Notes: generated from the sequence alone by a model not told the origin. Positions 47,543-56,639 are shown, numbered from the stretch's first letter. The stretch: 64,000 bases of DNA from Candidatus Methylopumilus planktonicus (GCF_000981505.1 NZ_LN827929.1:930001-994000), one strand, 5' to 3'. A program made the numbers and translations.

Positions 47543-47580
47543 AAATAAAAAACCCACCATATGAGGTGGGTTTTTTATTT
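47543..47580 (-). terminator. Terminator after the porin gene
   Basis: A 16-bp stem: AAATAAAAAACCCACC pairs with GGTGGGTTTTTTATTT around a 6-nt loop. On the minus strand it ends the porin message 12 nt after its stop. It immediately precedes the TPR gene start, which therefore needs its own promoter or read-through. Confidence 0.9.
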
Positions 47581-47591
47581 CAACTTTTATT

Positions 47592-49130
47592 TTAGAACAT
47601 GTATTGCAATCTTGTCATAAACAAGGATTCTGCACCTACATCAGCTGAGTTAGCGGATCCACTTGATTGCTCAAGGTCAATTGGCGCATAATTATTGCCT
47701 AGTTTAGTATAAGCATAATTAACTTTGACAATTGCATTTGGGTTTAAAAGCCAACGAATACCTGCAGTATAAGTTGTTGCCTTAGATGTTACTCCGCTTC
47801 CAGTCGGACCAGATAAAGTACCTTGGAATCTACTGCTTGCTGATCCCGAATAGGAAGTGTCGTCAACTCTGTATCCTTCAGCACGGAATGCAAGTTCAAT
47901 TGCACCTAGACCACCCTTGTCTAAATCAAAGTTATTTTTTGGTTTAAAGCCGCCAAATACACCATTCTTGTAACTATCAGCATACTTTTCACCGGTAAGA
48001 AAATAACCAATCTCAACATAACCTGTTTTAGTATCAAAATTCATTTGGCTAACTGTCTGAGATGCTTCGTATTGTCCTCCACTGTACTCGCCCATAACTT
48101 TCATAGGGCCTCGGGCAAAAATTCCCTCTAGACCATAGGCTCGTTGTTGGACTTTAGCACCAAATTCTAAGTTACTTGCTAAGCTAGATGCTCCGAGTGA
48201 TTCACCGTGTATCTGAGCTCTAAAAATATTATTTAAGCCCCGGCCTGCACTCCTAAAGGATTGAATAGTCGCTCGGGCAGTACTAGATAAAGAGGTATCT
48301 GTTTGACTTGACGTAGTAGCAGTAGCTGAATAATTATTTTCTAAGCCGGCCACACCTATATGCATCACATTCTCTTTGTCGCCCATGCTCTCAGCAAAGT
48401 TAAATGTAAGTCGGCCAGCCCCACTCAAATAACCATCACCATTCAGATCACGCTCATTATCATTATGTTGAAATGTTGATAAGGCATAAGTCAAACCTTT
48501 CGCAGGAGATCCCATCACCTGAAGTCCTATTTTTTTACCAGGCACAGTTTGATCGAGATAACTTCTCTCCATCATAGTAATATTATTTGAACTAATAAGC
48601 TCTTCTAAACCAAACGGTTGCTTGAACTTACCACCTCGAATTTGGAATGCATCATATTTAGCCCAGTCAAAGTAAGCCACGTCAAGCGTGGCAGTGCCAG
48701 GTAAGTTACCCACTATTTCGTATTTGAAATCTTTTGCTATTTTGCCCTTAACACCTAAACGCGCGCGTCTAAGTTCAAACTGATCCGCAACTGATGCTGT
48801 GTCTCTGTCATCGGCTCTAGCCATTCCCAAGTCGTCATTGTCAAGACTTGAAGCCCTGAAATCAAGATGCATACGACCTGTGAGTTGAATACTGTTCGCT
48901 TCATTAGCGCTTTCCAAAATAAAGGCACCGTCTTTCTCTTTTACTACGGGTACTGCCTTAGTCTTTGATGTATGGCCTTTGTTAATTAACTTACCTTCTT
49001 CTTCTGTTAATACACCCTTCATCACTAAAGCATCAACAATATCTGTAGTACTGTCTGCTAAGGCAACTTGACCTGCCATGAGCAAAACCGCGCTTGACAC
49101 CGCGACTGCTAATTTTTTATTGAAGTTCAT
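47592..49130 (-). CDS. Phosphate-selective porin of the OprO/OprP family
   Basis: A trimeric outer-membrane channel for phosphate or polyphosphate. The 512-residue protein has a signal peptide (about 1-25, 'GQVALADS'), a short helical region, and a barrel from about 75 with OprP-family landmarks 'RMHLDFRA', 'FELRRARLGVKGKIAKDFKYE' (partial), 'GKFKQPFGLEEL' and 'MERSYLDQTVPGKKIGLQ'. It ends in Phe, as exported barrels do. GGGAG is a good ribosome site. A strong Pho box about 94 nt upstream fits induction by phosphate starvation. Selectivity residues cannot be judged by eye. Confidence 0.88.
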   Translation of the reverse strand: MNFNKKLAVAVSSAVLLMAGQVALADSTTDIVDALVMKGVLTEEEGKLINKGHTSKTKAVPVVKEKDGAFILESANEANSIQLTGRMHLDFRASSLDNDDLGMARADDRDTASVADQFELRRARLGVKGKIAKDFKYEIVGNLPGTATLDVAYFDWAKYDAFQIRGGKFKQPFGLEELISSNNITMMERSYLDQTVPGKKIGLQVMGSPAKGLTYALSTFQHNDNERDLNGDGYLSGAGRLTFNFAESMGDKENVMHIGVAGLENNYSATATTSSQTDTSLSSTARATIQSFRSAGRGLNNIFRAQIHGESLGASSLASNLEFGAKVQQRAYGLEGIFARGPMKVMGEYSGGQYEASQTVSQMNFDTKTGYVEIGYFLTGEKYADSYKNGVFGGFKPKNNFDLDKGGLGAIELAFRAEGYRVDDTSYSGSASSRFQGTLSGPTGSGVTSKATTYTAGIRWLLNPNAIVKVNYAYTKLGNNYAPIDLEQSSGSANSADVGAESLFMTRLQYMF

Positions 49131-49223
49131 TTGTTGCTCCCTTGAGTTTTACTTTAATTTTATTAAATTCGAATTTAGTCAAACTTATAAAGTCTTTTGA
49201 CATTTGTATCTTACGGATAGAAT

Positions 49224-49241
49224 ATGACACTTATGTGACAA
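49224..49241 (-). promoter_or_regulatory. Pho box of the porin
   Basis: Minus strand TTGTCAC-ATAA-GTGTCAT, each half with one mismatch to CTGTCAY. After exactly 10 nt there is -10 TAAGAT (49208-49213). The transcript would have a leader of about 70 nt with its own ribosome site. The rest of the 252-nt gap holds AT-rich sequence and one weak inverted repeat (49280-49301). Confidence 0.8.
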
Positions 49242-49382
49242 ACAAATATTACATGTCGTTTTTTTGAATATATTTATGATTTGTTGTAAAAAAACAACAA
49301 AAATTCCAACTAAAGCCTACTAAGTCCCTGTTGAAGGGGTTTTCATAGATTATTTTAAATAAAAAATATTATTTAGCAATAC

Positions 49383-50021
49383 CTATATATAAGTATGATT
49401 GTGATCAAACTCAACTTCACCCGATGCAAGGTTATACACAGCACCGATCAAACCAATTACTTTTCTATCAATCATCTCAGTTAAAAGCGAGCTTCTTTTT
49501 AAGATCCGCTCCATTTGAATCTCGACATTATGAAAGCAAACTTTACCCACAAATACATCGTTCGTGGAATTGCGGTGCTCTGTAATTGTTTTTTCTAAAG
49601 TCACAGCGGGATCAATGAGCTCAATAATCTCACCGATATTGCCACCCTTATAATGATCGCATGCCGCTTTGATCGCACCGCAGTTTGAATGCCCCATCAC
49701 GATCACTAATTTAGAGCCTAAATATTTACAAGAGAGTTCTAGGCTACCAATCGCTTTATTAGATGCAATGTTACCCGCAAGACGCACGCTAAAGATGTCC
49801 CCTAAGTTCTGATCAAAAATAAGTTCCACAGTTGTACGCGAATCACTGCAACTTAAGACAGACGCAAAGGGGTGCTGCTTGTCAACAATCTCATCTCGAA
49901 CACGAAGCATGTCACGCTCTCGCAGTACATTATTTTTGAAACGCTGATTGCCCTCGATTAAAATATCGAGCGCTTGTCTCGGTGTCAATTGATCTCGATC
50001 AATGTCTGGATGACGGTACAT
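49383..50021 (-). CDS. can: Beta-class carbonic anhydrase
   Basis: It interconverts CO2 and bicarbonate in the cytoplasm, supplying carboxylases. The 212-residue protein shows zinc ligands in 'SVLSCSDSRTTVELIF' (Cys, Asp-Arg pair) and 'GHSNCGAIKAA' (His, Cys). The start 'MYRHPDIDRDQLTPRQAL' is acceptable. It begins 11 nt after lysS and so is probably expressed with it. The symbol is assigned by family, not from orthology. Confidence 0.88.
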   Translation of the reverse strand: MYRHPDIDRDQLTPRQALDILIEGNQRFKNNVLRERDMLRVRDEIVDKQHPFASVLSCSDSRTTVELIFDQNLGDIFSVRLAGNIASNKAIGSLELSCKYLGSKLVIVMGHSNCGAIKAACDHYKGGNIGEIIELIDPAVTLEKTITEHRNSTNDVFVGKVCFHNVEIQMERILKRSSLLTEMIDRKVIGLIGAVYNLASGEVEFDHNHTYI

Positions 50022-50032
50022 ATCGATCCCCT

Positions 50033-51556
50033 TTATTGATTCACTTCAGCACGCATGTGCGGAAATAAAATTACATCACGAATCGAAGGGCTGTTAGTGA
50101 GGAGCATCACAAGACGATCGATCCCGATACCACATCCACCCGTGGGAGGCATGCCGTATTCAAGTGCGCGAATAAAATCTGCGTCATAGAACATCGCTTC
50201 ATGGTCACCTCCTTCTTTTGCTTTGGCCTGATTGTGGAAACGTTGCGCTTGATCTTCTGCATCATTCAATTCAGAAAATCCATTTGCAATTTCTCGTCCC
50301 GCAATAAAAAGTTCAAAGCGTTCTGTGATGTCTTTATTTTTATCCGATGCACGAGCTAGAGGTGAGACTTCAACTGGGTAATCAACAATATAAGTTGGAT
50401 TCCAAAGTTGCGCTTCTGCTGTTCCTTCGAAAAGCGCTAACTGCAATGCGCCAAGACCAGCGTGATCGAAAGCTTTGTGATCGTATTTTAAAAGTTCTTC
50501 GCGTAAAAATTTTTCATCGTTAAGTTGCGTGTCGATATATTGCGGTGCGTATTTTTTTATAGCGCCCACAATAGAGAGTCGCTCAAATGGGTCTGTGAAA
50601 TTAATTTCACGGCCTTGATACTCGATGGTAGTTTTTCCTAATGCAATCATCGCTGCATCACGAATACAATCTTCAGTGAATTGCATGAGCCAATGGTAAT
50701 CGGTATACGCCGCATAAAATTCCATCATCGTGAATTCAGGATTATGTCTCACACTCAATCCTTCGTTTCTAAAGTTACGATTGATTTCAAACACACGATC
50801 AAATCCACCAACGACTAATCTTTTTAAATAAAGTTCTGGTGCGATACGCATATACATTTGCATGTCGAGCGCGTTGTGATGTGTGATAAAAGGTTTTGCT
50901 GCAGCACCACCTGGAATAGGATGAAGCATGGGTGTCTCAACTTCATTAAAACAATGTTTCACCATGAACGCACGAATGCCACTCATAATTTTTGATCGAG
51001 TTATAAATGTTTGTTTTGTTTCATCACTCATGATGAGATCAACATAACGTTGGCGATACTTCACTTCTTGATCAGCTAACCCGTGAAATTTTTCAGGCAA
51101 GGGCCGAATCGATTTTGTGAGGAGTCTTAAATGACTTACACGAATAGAAAGTTCACCTGTTTTAGTTTTAAATAAAACACCAGTCGCACCTAAGATGTCA
51201 CCTAAGTCCCAGTGCTTAAAATTGTCATAAATAGTTTCAGCATTATCACTTTTAATATTTTCTTTTGAAATAAAAAGCTGAATACGTCCTGATCCATCTT
51301 GGAGCGTTGCGAAGCTGGCTTTCCCCATGACACGTTTTAGCATCATGCGACCAGCGACTATTACTTCAACAGATCTAGGATCGAGCACTTCATTTTCTAG
51401 CGCACCAAATTCTTCGTGAATCGTTTTTGCAAAATGTTTCGGCTTGAAGTCATTCGGAAATGCAACGCCCGCTTCTCTTATTTTTTTTAATTTTTCACGA
51501 CGTTCTAATATGACGTGATTTTCATTTGGCTCTATCGGTTGATTTTCTTCTGACAA
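50033..51556 (-). CDS. lysS: Lysyl-tRNA synthetase (class II)
   Basis: It charges tRNA-Lys. The 507-residue protein has the N-terminal OB fold for the anticodon (about 60-150) and class II motifs: motif 2 'FRNEGLSVRHNPEFTMMEFY' and motif 3 'GCGIGIDRLVML'. It follows prfB by 3 nt, the conserved prfB-lysS operon. Confidence 0.96.
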   Translation of the reverse strand: MSEENQPIEPNENHVILERREKLKKIREAGVAFPNDFKPKHFAKTIHEEFGALENEVLDPRSVEVIVAGRMMLKRVMGKASFATLQDGSGRIQLFISKENIKSDNAETIYDNFKHWDLGDILGATGVLFKTKTGELSIRVSHLRLLTKSIRPLPEKFHGLADQEVKYRQRYVDLIMSDETKQTFITRSKIMSGIRAFMVKHCFNEVETPMLHPIPGGAAAKPFITHHNALDMQMYMRIAPELYLKRLVVGGFDRVFEINRNFRNEGLSVRHNPEFTMMEFYAAYTDYHWLMQFTEDCIRDAAMIALGKTTIEYQGREINFTDPFERLSIVGAIKKYAPQYIDTQLNDEKFLREELLKYDHKAFDHAGLGALQLALFEGTAEAQLWNPTYIVDYPVEVSPLARASDKNKDITERFELFIAGREIANGFSELNDAEDQAQRFHNQAKAKEGGDHEAMFYDADFIRALEYGMPPTGGCGIGIDRLVMLLTNSPSIRDVILFPHMRAEVNQ

Positions 51557-51559
51557 CTT

Positions 51560-52664
51560 TTATACTCCCTGCTTTAAACTTTCACTAATAAATGGATCAA
51601 GGTCGCCATCAAGGACGCCTTGCGTATTACCTACTTCAACATTTGTGCGCAAATCTTTGATACGCGATTGATCGAGCACATAACTTCTAATCTGATGTCC
51701 CCAGCCTATGTCAGTTTTAGCATCTTCTAATGCCTGCTTTTCTTCGTTACGTTTATTTAACTCTAACGCATAAAGTTGTGCGCGTAACATATTCATGGCC
51801 TCTGCCCTGTTGCGATGTTGCGATCGATCGTCCTGACATTGCACGACTGTATTAGTTGGAATATGAGTAATACGAACGGCTGAGTCGGTCTTATTAATAT
51901 GTTGGCCACCCGCACCCGAAGCTCTATACGTATCAATTCTTAAATCCGCTGGATTAATATCTACTTCAATCGAGTCATCCACTTCAGGATAGACTTGCAC
52001 ACTCGCAAAAGATGTATGACGGCGATTTCCCGAATCAAAGGGGGACTTTCTGACCAAGCGATGCACACCTGTTTCAGTTCTTAAATGCCCGAACGCATAA
52101 TCGCCTGAAATTTTTAATGTTGCACTTTTAATGCCGGCAATATCCCCATCTGAAATATCGAGCACCTCCACTTTAAATCCTTTTCTTTCTCCATACCTTA
52201 TATACATACGAAGCAGCATATTTGCCCAATCTTGTGCTTCCGTCCCACCACTGCCTGATTGGAAGTTAATGAAGCAGTTATTCGGATCCATGGGATGAGA
52301 AAACATGCGACGGAATTCCATCGCCTCCACACTCTTTTCAAGTGAATGACTTTCGTCTAACAACACTTTAAGTGTCTCATCGTCATTTTCATGACGCGCC
52401 AATTCAAATAGCTCACACTGATCTTTTAGGCTCATTGCCAAGTTACTTAAGCCGTTCACGATAAAGTCGAGCTCGCGCTTTTCTTTGCCCAGAATCTGGC
52501 TTCTGGCTTGGTCATTCCAAATAGACGGGTCTTCAAGCTCCTTTGAAATTTGGTCTAGACGCGACTTTTTAACGTCAAAGTCAAAGATACCCCCTAAGCG
52601 CTTGATGGCGTTCATTTAATCCATCGAGTCGGTGTTGAATCTGGTTAAGGGTTTCTGCGTCCAT
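51560..52664 (-). CDS. prfB: Peptide chain release factor 2, made by programmed +1 frameshift
   Basis: RF2 recognises UAA and UGA and releases the peptide. The gene is in two frames: 27 codons from ATG 52664 ending at an in-frame TGA (52581-52583), then, after a +1 shift on CTT, the main frame to 51560. The joined product is 367 residues, the usual size. Motifs: SPF in 'VRKSPFDSGNRRHTSF' region and the catalytic GGQ in 'ASGAGGQHINKTDSA'. A start at 52615 in the second frame would give a truncated 351-residue form and is an artefact. RF2 thereby limits its own synthesis. Confidence 0.93.
52581..52595 (-). promoter_or_regulatory. prfB programmed frameshift site
   Basis: The minus strand reads AGGGGG-TAT-CTT-TGA-C: an internal Shine-Dalgarno-like element 3 nt ahead of the slippery CTT and the autoregulatory TGA. 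This is the canonical RF2 recoding signal. Confidence 0.93.
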
Positions 52665-52719
52665 GGGCTTTTTATCTATGAAAACAACGCATTATACATT
52701 TAAATGGCTAGTTAATTTT

Positions 52720-52737
52720 CTGTCATATATGTGTCAC
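52720..52737 (+). promoter_or_regulatory. Pho box of pstS
   Basis: Plus strand CTGTCAT-ATAT-GTGTCAC, nearly perfect. Ten nt later is -10 TAAACT (52748-52753), followed by a leader of about 35 nt with AGGAGC before the pstS ATG. Confidence 0.88.
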
Positions 52738-52795
52738 AATTAATCCCTAAACTAGTCCCTGATTCACTTAACTTAAAACAAAACCAGGAGCTTTT

Positions 52796-53794
52796 ATGAA
52801 GTCTAACAAAATCAAGAACTTAGGTTTAGCAGCTTTAGTTGCTTCAACCTTTGCTTTTTCATACAACATTTATGCAGCAGATAAAATCATCCCAATTGAC
52901 GGTTCTTCTACTGTTTACCCAATTACTGAAGCTGTAGCTGAAGACTTCCAAAAGAAAACAGGCACTAAAGTGACTGTAGGTGTTTCAGGTACTGGCGGTG
53001 GTTTTAAAAAATTCTGCCGTGGCGAAACAATGATTTCTAATGCATCACGTCCGATCTCTAAAAAAGAAATGGATGCATGTGCTGAGAATGGCATTACTTA
53101 TATCGAATTAGCAGTTGCCTTCGACGCATTAACTGTAGTGACAAACAAAGGTAACGACTGGGCAAAATCAATGACAGTAGCTGAGCTTAATAAAGTTTGG
53201 GCATCAGGTAGCTCTGTAAAAAATTGGAAGGATGTGAATCCAGCTTGGCCTAATCAACCTATGAAATTATTTGGCCCAGGTGCTGACTCAGGAACATTCG
53301 ACTACTTCACAGAGGCAATTAATGGCCGTGCTAAATCATCACGCTCTGATTACACAGCTTCTGAAGATGACAATGTCTTAGTGACAGGTGTTTCAGGCGA
53401 CAAAGGTGGCATTGGATACTTTGGTTTAGCTTACTACCTTGAAAACAAAGACAAGCTTAACGCTGTTGCAATCATAGCTAAAGACAAAAAAGACGCTGTC
53501 TTACCTTCTGAAGAGACTGTCATGAATGGCACATACCAACCATTAGCGCGTCCTTTATTCATCTATGTCAACGGTAGTAAAGGTGCTTTTGATAAAGATG
53601 TGAAAGCCTTTGTGGAATTCTACCTAGCGAACGCACCTAAATTGGTGAAGGAAGTAAAATTCGTTCCGCTGACCACAACTGAGTATGCAGCGGTATCTAA
53701 ACACTGGCAATCTAAAAAAGCTGGTACTGGCTTTGATGGTAAAAATGAAGTGGGTCTAAAGATCGAAGATCTTATCAAGCGTATTAAAGACTAA
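52796..53794 (+). CDS. pstS: Phosphate ABC transporter, substrate-binding protein PstS
   Basis: A periplasmic high-affinity phosphate-binding protein. The 332-residue protein has a signal peptide (about 1-28, 'NIYAADK') and the phosphate-binding segments 'IDGSSTVYPITEAVAEDF' and 'SGTGGGFKKFCRGE', as well as 'GADSGTFDYFTEAI'. It is preceded by the best Pho box in the window and followed by a terminator before pstC, so its message should be made in excess over the permease. Confidence 0.95.
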   Translation: MKSNKIKNLGLAALVASTFAFSYNIYAADKIIPIDGSSTVYPITEAVAEDFQKKTGTKVTVGVSGTGGGFKKFCRGETMISNASRPISKKEMDACAENGITYIELAVAFDALTVVTNKGNDWAKSMTVAELNKVWASGSSVKNWKDVNPAWPNQPMKLFGPGADSGTFDYFTEAINGRAKSSRSDYTASEDDNVLVTGVSGDKGGIGYFGLAYYLENKDKLNAVAIIAKDKKDAVLPSEETVMNGTYQPLARPLFIYVNGSKGAFDKDVKAFVEFYLANAPKLVKEVKFVPLTTTEYAAVSKHWQSKKAGTGFDGKNEVGLKIEDLIKRIKD

Positions 53795-53831
53795 GTACTG
53801 AAGGGTCTTTAAGAACAAGTAAGTAACGACT

Positions 53832-53861
53832 AAAAAAGGCGGCACAAAGGCCGCCTTTTTT
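53832..53861 (+). terminator. Terminator between pstS and pstC
   Basis: A 12-bp stem AAAAAAGGCGGC / GCCGCCTTTTTT with a 6-nt loop and T-run. Partial read-through would explain how pstCAB are expressed at lower level than pstS. Confidence 0.88.
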
Positions 53862-53865
53862 ACCT

Positions 53866-53901
53866 TTAGTAAAGATACAATCATTAGTAAAGATCCAATC
53901 A
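53866..53901 (+). repeat. Tandem 18-bp direct repeat
   Basis: Two adjacent 18-mers, TTAGTAAAGATACAATCA and TTAGTAAAGATCCAATCA, differ at one base. They lie just after the pstS terminator and 33 nt before pstC. This is a recent-looking local duplication; no known function. Confidence 0.85.
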
Positions 53902-53934
53902 TTTTTAAGCATCTCAATCATAGAAAAAAATAAA

Positions 53935-54867
53935 TTGACAACGACTCAATTAAAAGACCCGCCGATTAGTAAAAGACTCGCTAAAAATATTAAGCGAAAC
54001 TTTGTTGAGCGCGTCATCGAAATTATTCTGATGTTTGCAGCACTTGCTGCTACTTTTATTACCTTAGGTATTGTTTATATCTTAGTCACTGAAACCTCAG
54101 GATTTTTTAAAGAGGTCAGTATTATCGAATTCTTAACGAGTAGGCAATGGAGCCCGCTCTTTGAAGACGCACACTACGGCATTCTTCCCCTCATAGCAGG
54201 CACACTCACCACATCATTAATTGCCCTTACTATCGCGATTCCGATTGGAACAGTTGCCGCAATCTACCTTTCTGAATTTGCATCTCACAAGACACGCGAG
54301 ACTGTGAAGCCTATATTGGAACTTCTAGTGGGTGTGCCTACCGTAGTCTTTGGTTACTTCGCCCTTCTTTTTGTGACCCCTTTACTCCAAAAAATAAATC
54401 CTGACTTACCTACCTTTAACATGCTAGGGGCCGGTATCGTCATGGGCGTGATGATTATCCCTTACATTGCATCCGTGGCTGAGGACGCCATGAGGGCAGT
54501 GCCTATGAATATGCGCGAAGGCTCTTACGCAATGGGTGCCACCAAATTTCAAACAGCCATTCGTGTCGTGACCCCTGCTGCCACATCCGGTATTATTGCC
54601 GCTTATATTTTAGGCATCAGCCGCGCAGTGGGTGAGACCATGGTGGTTGCAATTGCAGCGGGCCAGCAGCCTACTTTTACATTCAACCCATTAGAAGGCG
54701 CTGCCACAATCACAGCGTATATTGTGCAAGTAGCTATGGGTGACTTGCCGCATGGAAGCCTGGGTTATCAGAGTATTTTTGCAGCAGGCATGGTGTTATT
54801 CGTGATTACCTTTGTGTTTAACATACTAGGTCATATGGCAAGAAAACGATTTGCAGAAAGATATTAA
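53935..54867 (+). CDS. pstC: Phosphate ABC transporter permease PstC
   Basis: An inner-membrane subunit of the Pst importer. The 310-residue protein has six membrane helices and the permease-ATPase contact loop 'EGSYAMGATKFQTAIRVV' region. The start is TTG 53935 without a clear ribosome site; no in-frame ATG occurs before the first helix, so the TTG is the best choice. It overlaps pstA by one base. Confidence 0.92.
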   Translation: MTTTQLKDPPISKRLAKNIKRNFVERVIEIILMFAALAATFITLGIVYILVTETSGFFKEVSIIEFLTSRQWSPLFEDAHYGILPLIAGTLTTSLIALTIAIPIGTVAAIYLSEFASHKTRETVKPILELLVGVPTVVFGYFALLFVTPLLQKINPDLPTFNMLGAGIVMGVMIIPYIASVAEDAMRAVPMNMREGSYAMGATKFQTAIRVVTPAATSGIIAAYILGISRAVGETMVVAIAAGQQPTFTFNPLEGAATITAYIVQVAMGDLPHGSLGYQSIFAAGMVLFVITFVFNILGHMARKRFAERY

Positions 54868-55826
54868 TGATGAAAAAAAATTCAGTTTCTGAAGAAAGCC
54901 TAATCAAGCCCAAAACGCTCGAAGAAGTGCGTGTCATGATTCGCGCGCATAAGCGGAACGACTTTATTTTTTCATCTATTGGTTTATTGACCATCACGTT
55001 CGCACTCCTCACCTTGCTTATTCTGTTTGTGGATCTTGTGATGGATGGCTACCCTAAATTAAATTATCAATTCTTTACCGACTTCCCCTCAAGGCGGGCT
55101 GCAAACGCCGGGATCTTGTCGGCATGGGTGGGATCATCCCTTATTATGTTAGTGACCTTTATCACCGCAGTGCCTATGGGGGTTGCAGCAGGCGTATATC
55201 TAGAAGAATACGCACCTAAGAATTGGCTCACTGATATTGTTGAGATCAATGTCACCAATCTCGCAGGCGTACCCTCAATCATTTATGGCTTATTAGCGCT
55301 TGGATTATTTGTATACACATTCCATCTGGGTCAAACAATTGTTACAGCTGGACTCACACTTGGTCTTTTAATGTTGCCTATTGTGATTGTATCCACACGT
55401 GAAGCCATTAGGTCGATTCCTGTTGCGATACGCGAAGCGGCTTACGCTGTGGGTGCCACAAAATGGCAGGTTGTTTTACACCACGTGATTCAATACTCGT
55501 TTGGAGGCATCCTCACAGGGATTATTATTGGTATGGCCAGAGCCTTAGGTGAAACAGCGCCTATCATTACCGTAGGGGCTTTAACCTTTATTGCATTTCT
55601 CCCGCCAGCCCCTTTAACGAGCGTAGCTCCTTTTATTTCTTTTGAATGGCTCCAATCAGGATTCACGGTATTACCAATTCAAATGTTTAGCTGGCTCTCG
55701 AGACCTGAGCATGCATTCCATATTAATGCAGCAGCCGCTGGTGCTGTAATTATCATCCTCACACTTGTGATGAACGGAACAGCAATTTGGCTCCGCTATC
55801 GTATTCGCAAAAATATTAAATGGTAA
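54867..55826 (+). CDS. pstA: Phosphate ABC transporter permease PstA
   Basis: The second permease subunit. The 319-residue protein has six membrane helices after a charged N-terminus, and the EAA-like loop 'REAAYAVGATKWQVVLHHV'. The start ATG overlaps the pstC stop (TAATG), and pstB follows after 21 nt. Confidence 0.94.
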   Translation: MMKKNSVSEESLIKPKTLEEVRVMIRAHKRNDFIFSSIGLLTITFALLTLLILFVDLVMDGYPKLNYQFFTDFPSRRAANAGILSAWVGSSLIMLVTFITAVPMGVAAGVYLEEYAPKNWLTDIVEINVTNLAGVPSIIYGLLALGLFVYTFHLGQTIVTAGLTLGLLMLPIVIVSTREAIRSIPVAIREAAYAVGATKWQVVLHHVIQYSFGGILTGIIIGMARALGETAPIITVGALTFIAFLPPAPLTSVAPFISFEWLQSGFTVLPIQMFSWLSRPEHAFHINAAAAGAVIIILTLVMNGTAIWLRYRIRKNIKW

Positions 55827-55847
55827 ATTTTATCTACAGGAAAAAAA

Positions 55848-56627
55848 ATGGCACAAAATAAACTAAACATCAAAGCTGAAGCAAAGAATCTTAACTTTTT
55901 CTATGCAGACGGTACCAAGGCACTAAAAGATGTAAGCCTACCTGTTTATGAGAATAAAATTACAGCGCTTATCGGTCCCTCAGGTTGCGGCAAATCTACA
56001 TTCCTACGCTGCTTTAACCGAATGCATGATTTATATCCTGGCAACCGCTATGAGGGTCAAATCCTTCTTCATCCAGACAACACAAACGTACTTGCTAAAG
56101 GTGTAGATCCGATCGAAGTGCGTATGCGAATCAGTATGGTGTTTCAAAAACCCAATCCATTCCCAAAGTCTATCTATGAGAACGTCGCTTACGGCTTAAG
56201 AGTGCGAGGAGAAAGATCAAAATCTGCAGTGGATGACAAAGTTGAGGAGGCATTAAAAGGTGCTTCACTTTGGAATGAAGTTAAAGATCGATTACAGGAT
56301 TTAGCTTTTAATTTATCGGGTGGCCAACAGCAGCGTCTATGTATTGCGCGCGCACTAGCGACAGATCCTGAAATTATGTTATTCGATGAGCCTACATCAG
56401 CGCTCGATCCAATTGCGACGGTTAATATTGAGGAGCTTATGTCAGGCTTAAAAAATAAGCTTTCCATTTTAATCGTGACGCATAATATGCAACAAGCCGC
56501 TCGTATTTCTGATTACACAGCCTATATGTATTTAGGTGAAATGATTGAGTTCGATGCCACGGATAAGATTTTCACAAACCCAGGCAGAAAAGAAACAGAA
56601 GATTACATTACAGGTAAGTTCGGCTAA
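55848..56627 (+). CDS. pstB: Phosphate ABC transporter ATP-binding protein PstB
   Basis: The ATPase that powers phosphate import. The 259-residue protein shows Walker A 'GPSGCGKSTFLR', signature 'LSGGQQQRLCIARALA', Walker B 'IMLFDEPTSALDP' and the H-loop 'IVTHNMQQA'. It has an ordinary PstB length. phoU, which normally comes next, is not present after it. Confidence 0.96.
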   Translation: MAQNKLNIKAEAKNLNFFYADGTKALKDVSLPVYENKITALIGPSGCGKSTFLRCFNRMHDLYPGNRYEGQILLHPDNTNVLAKGVDPIEVRMRISMVFQKPNPFPKSIYENVAYGLRVRGERSKSAVDDKVEEALKGASLWNEVKDRLQDLAFNLSGGQQQRLCIARALATDPEIMLFDEPTSALDPIATVNIEELMSGLKNKLSILIVTHNMQQAARISDYTAYMYLGEMIEFDATDKIFTNPGRKETEDYITGKFG

Positions 56628-56639
56628 GCCTTTTTTAAA

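Noticed and set aside
47540..47560. Upstream ATG of the TPR protein
   Set aside because: It lies within the porin terminator hairpin and lacks a ribosome site; later ATGs are more likely.
49280..49301. Inverted repeat TTTGTTGT/ACAACAAA as terminator of carbonic anhydrase
   Set aside because: The stem is AT-rich, lies about 80 nt beyond the stop and lacks a clear T-tract after it; evidence is too weak.
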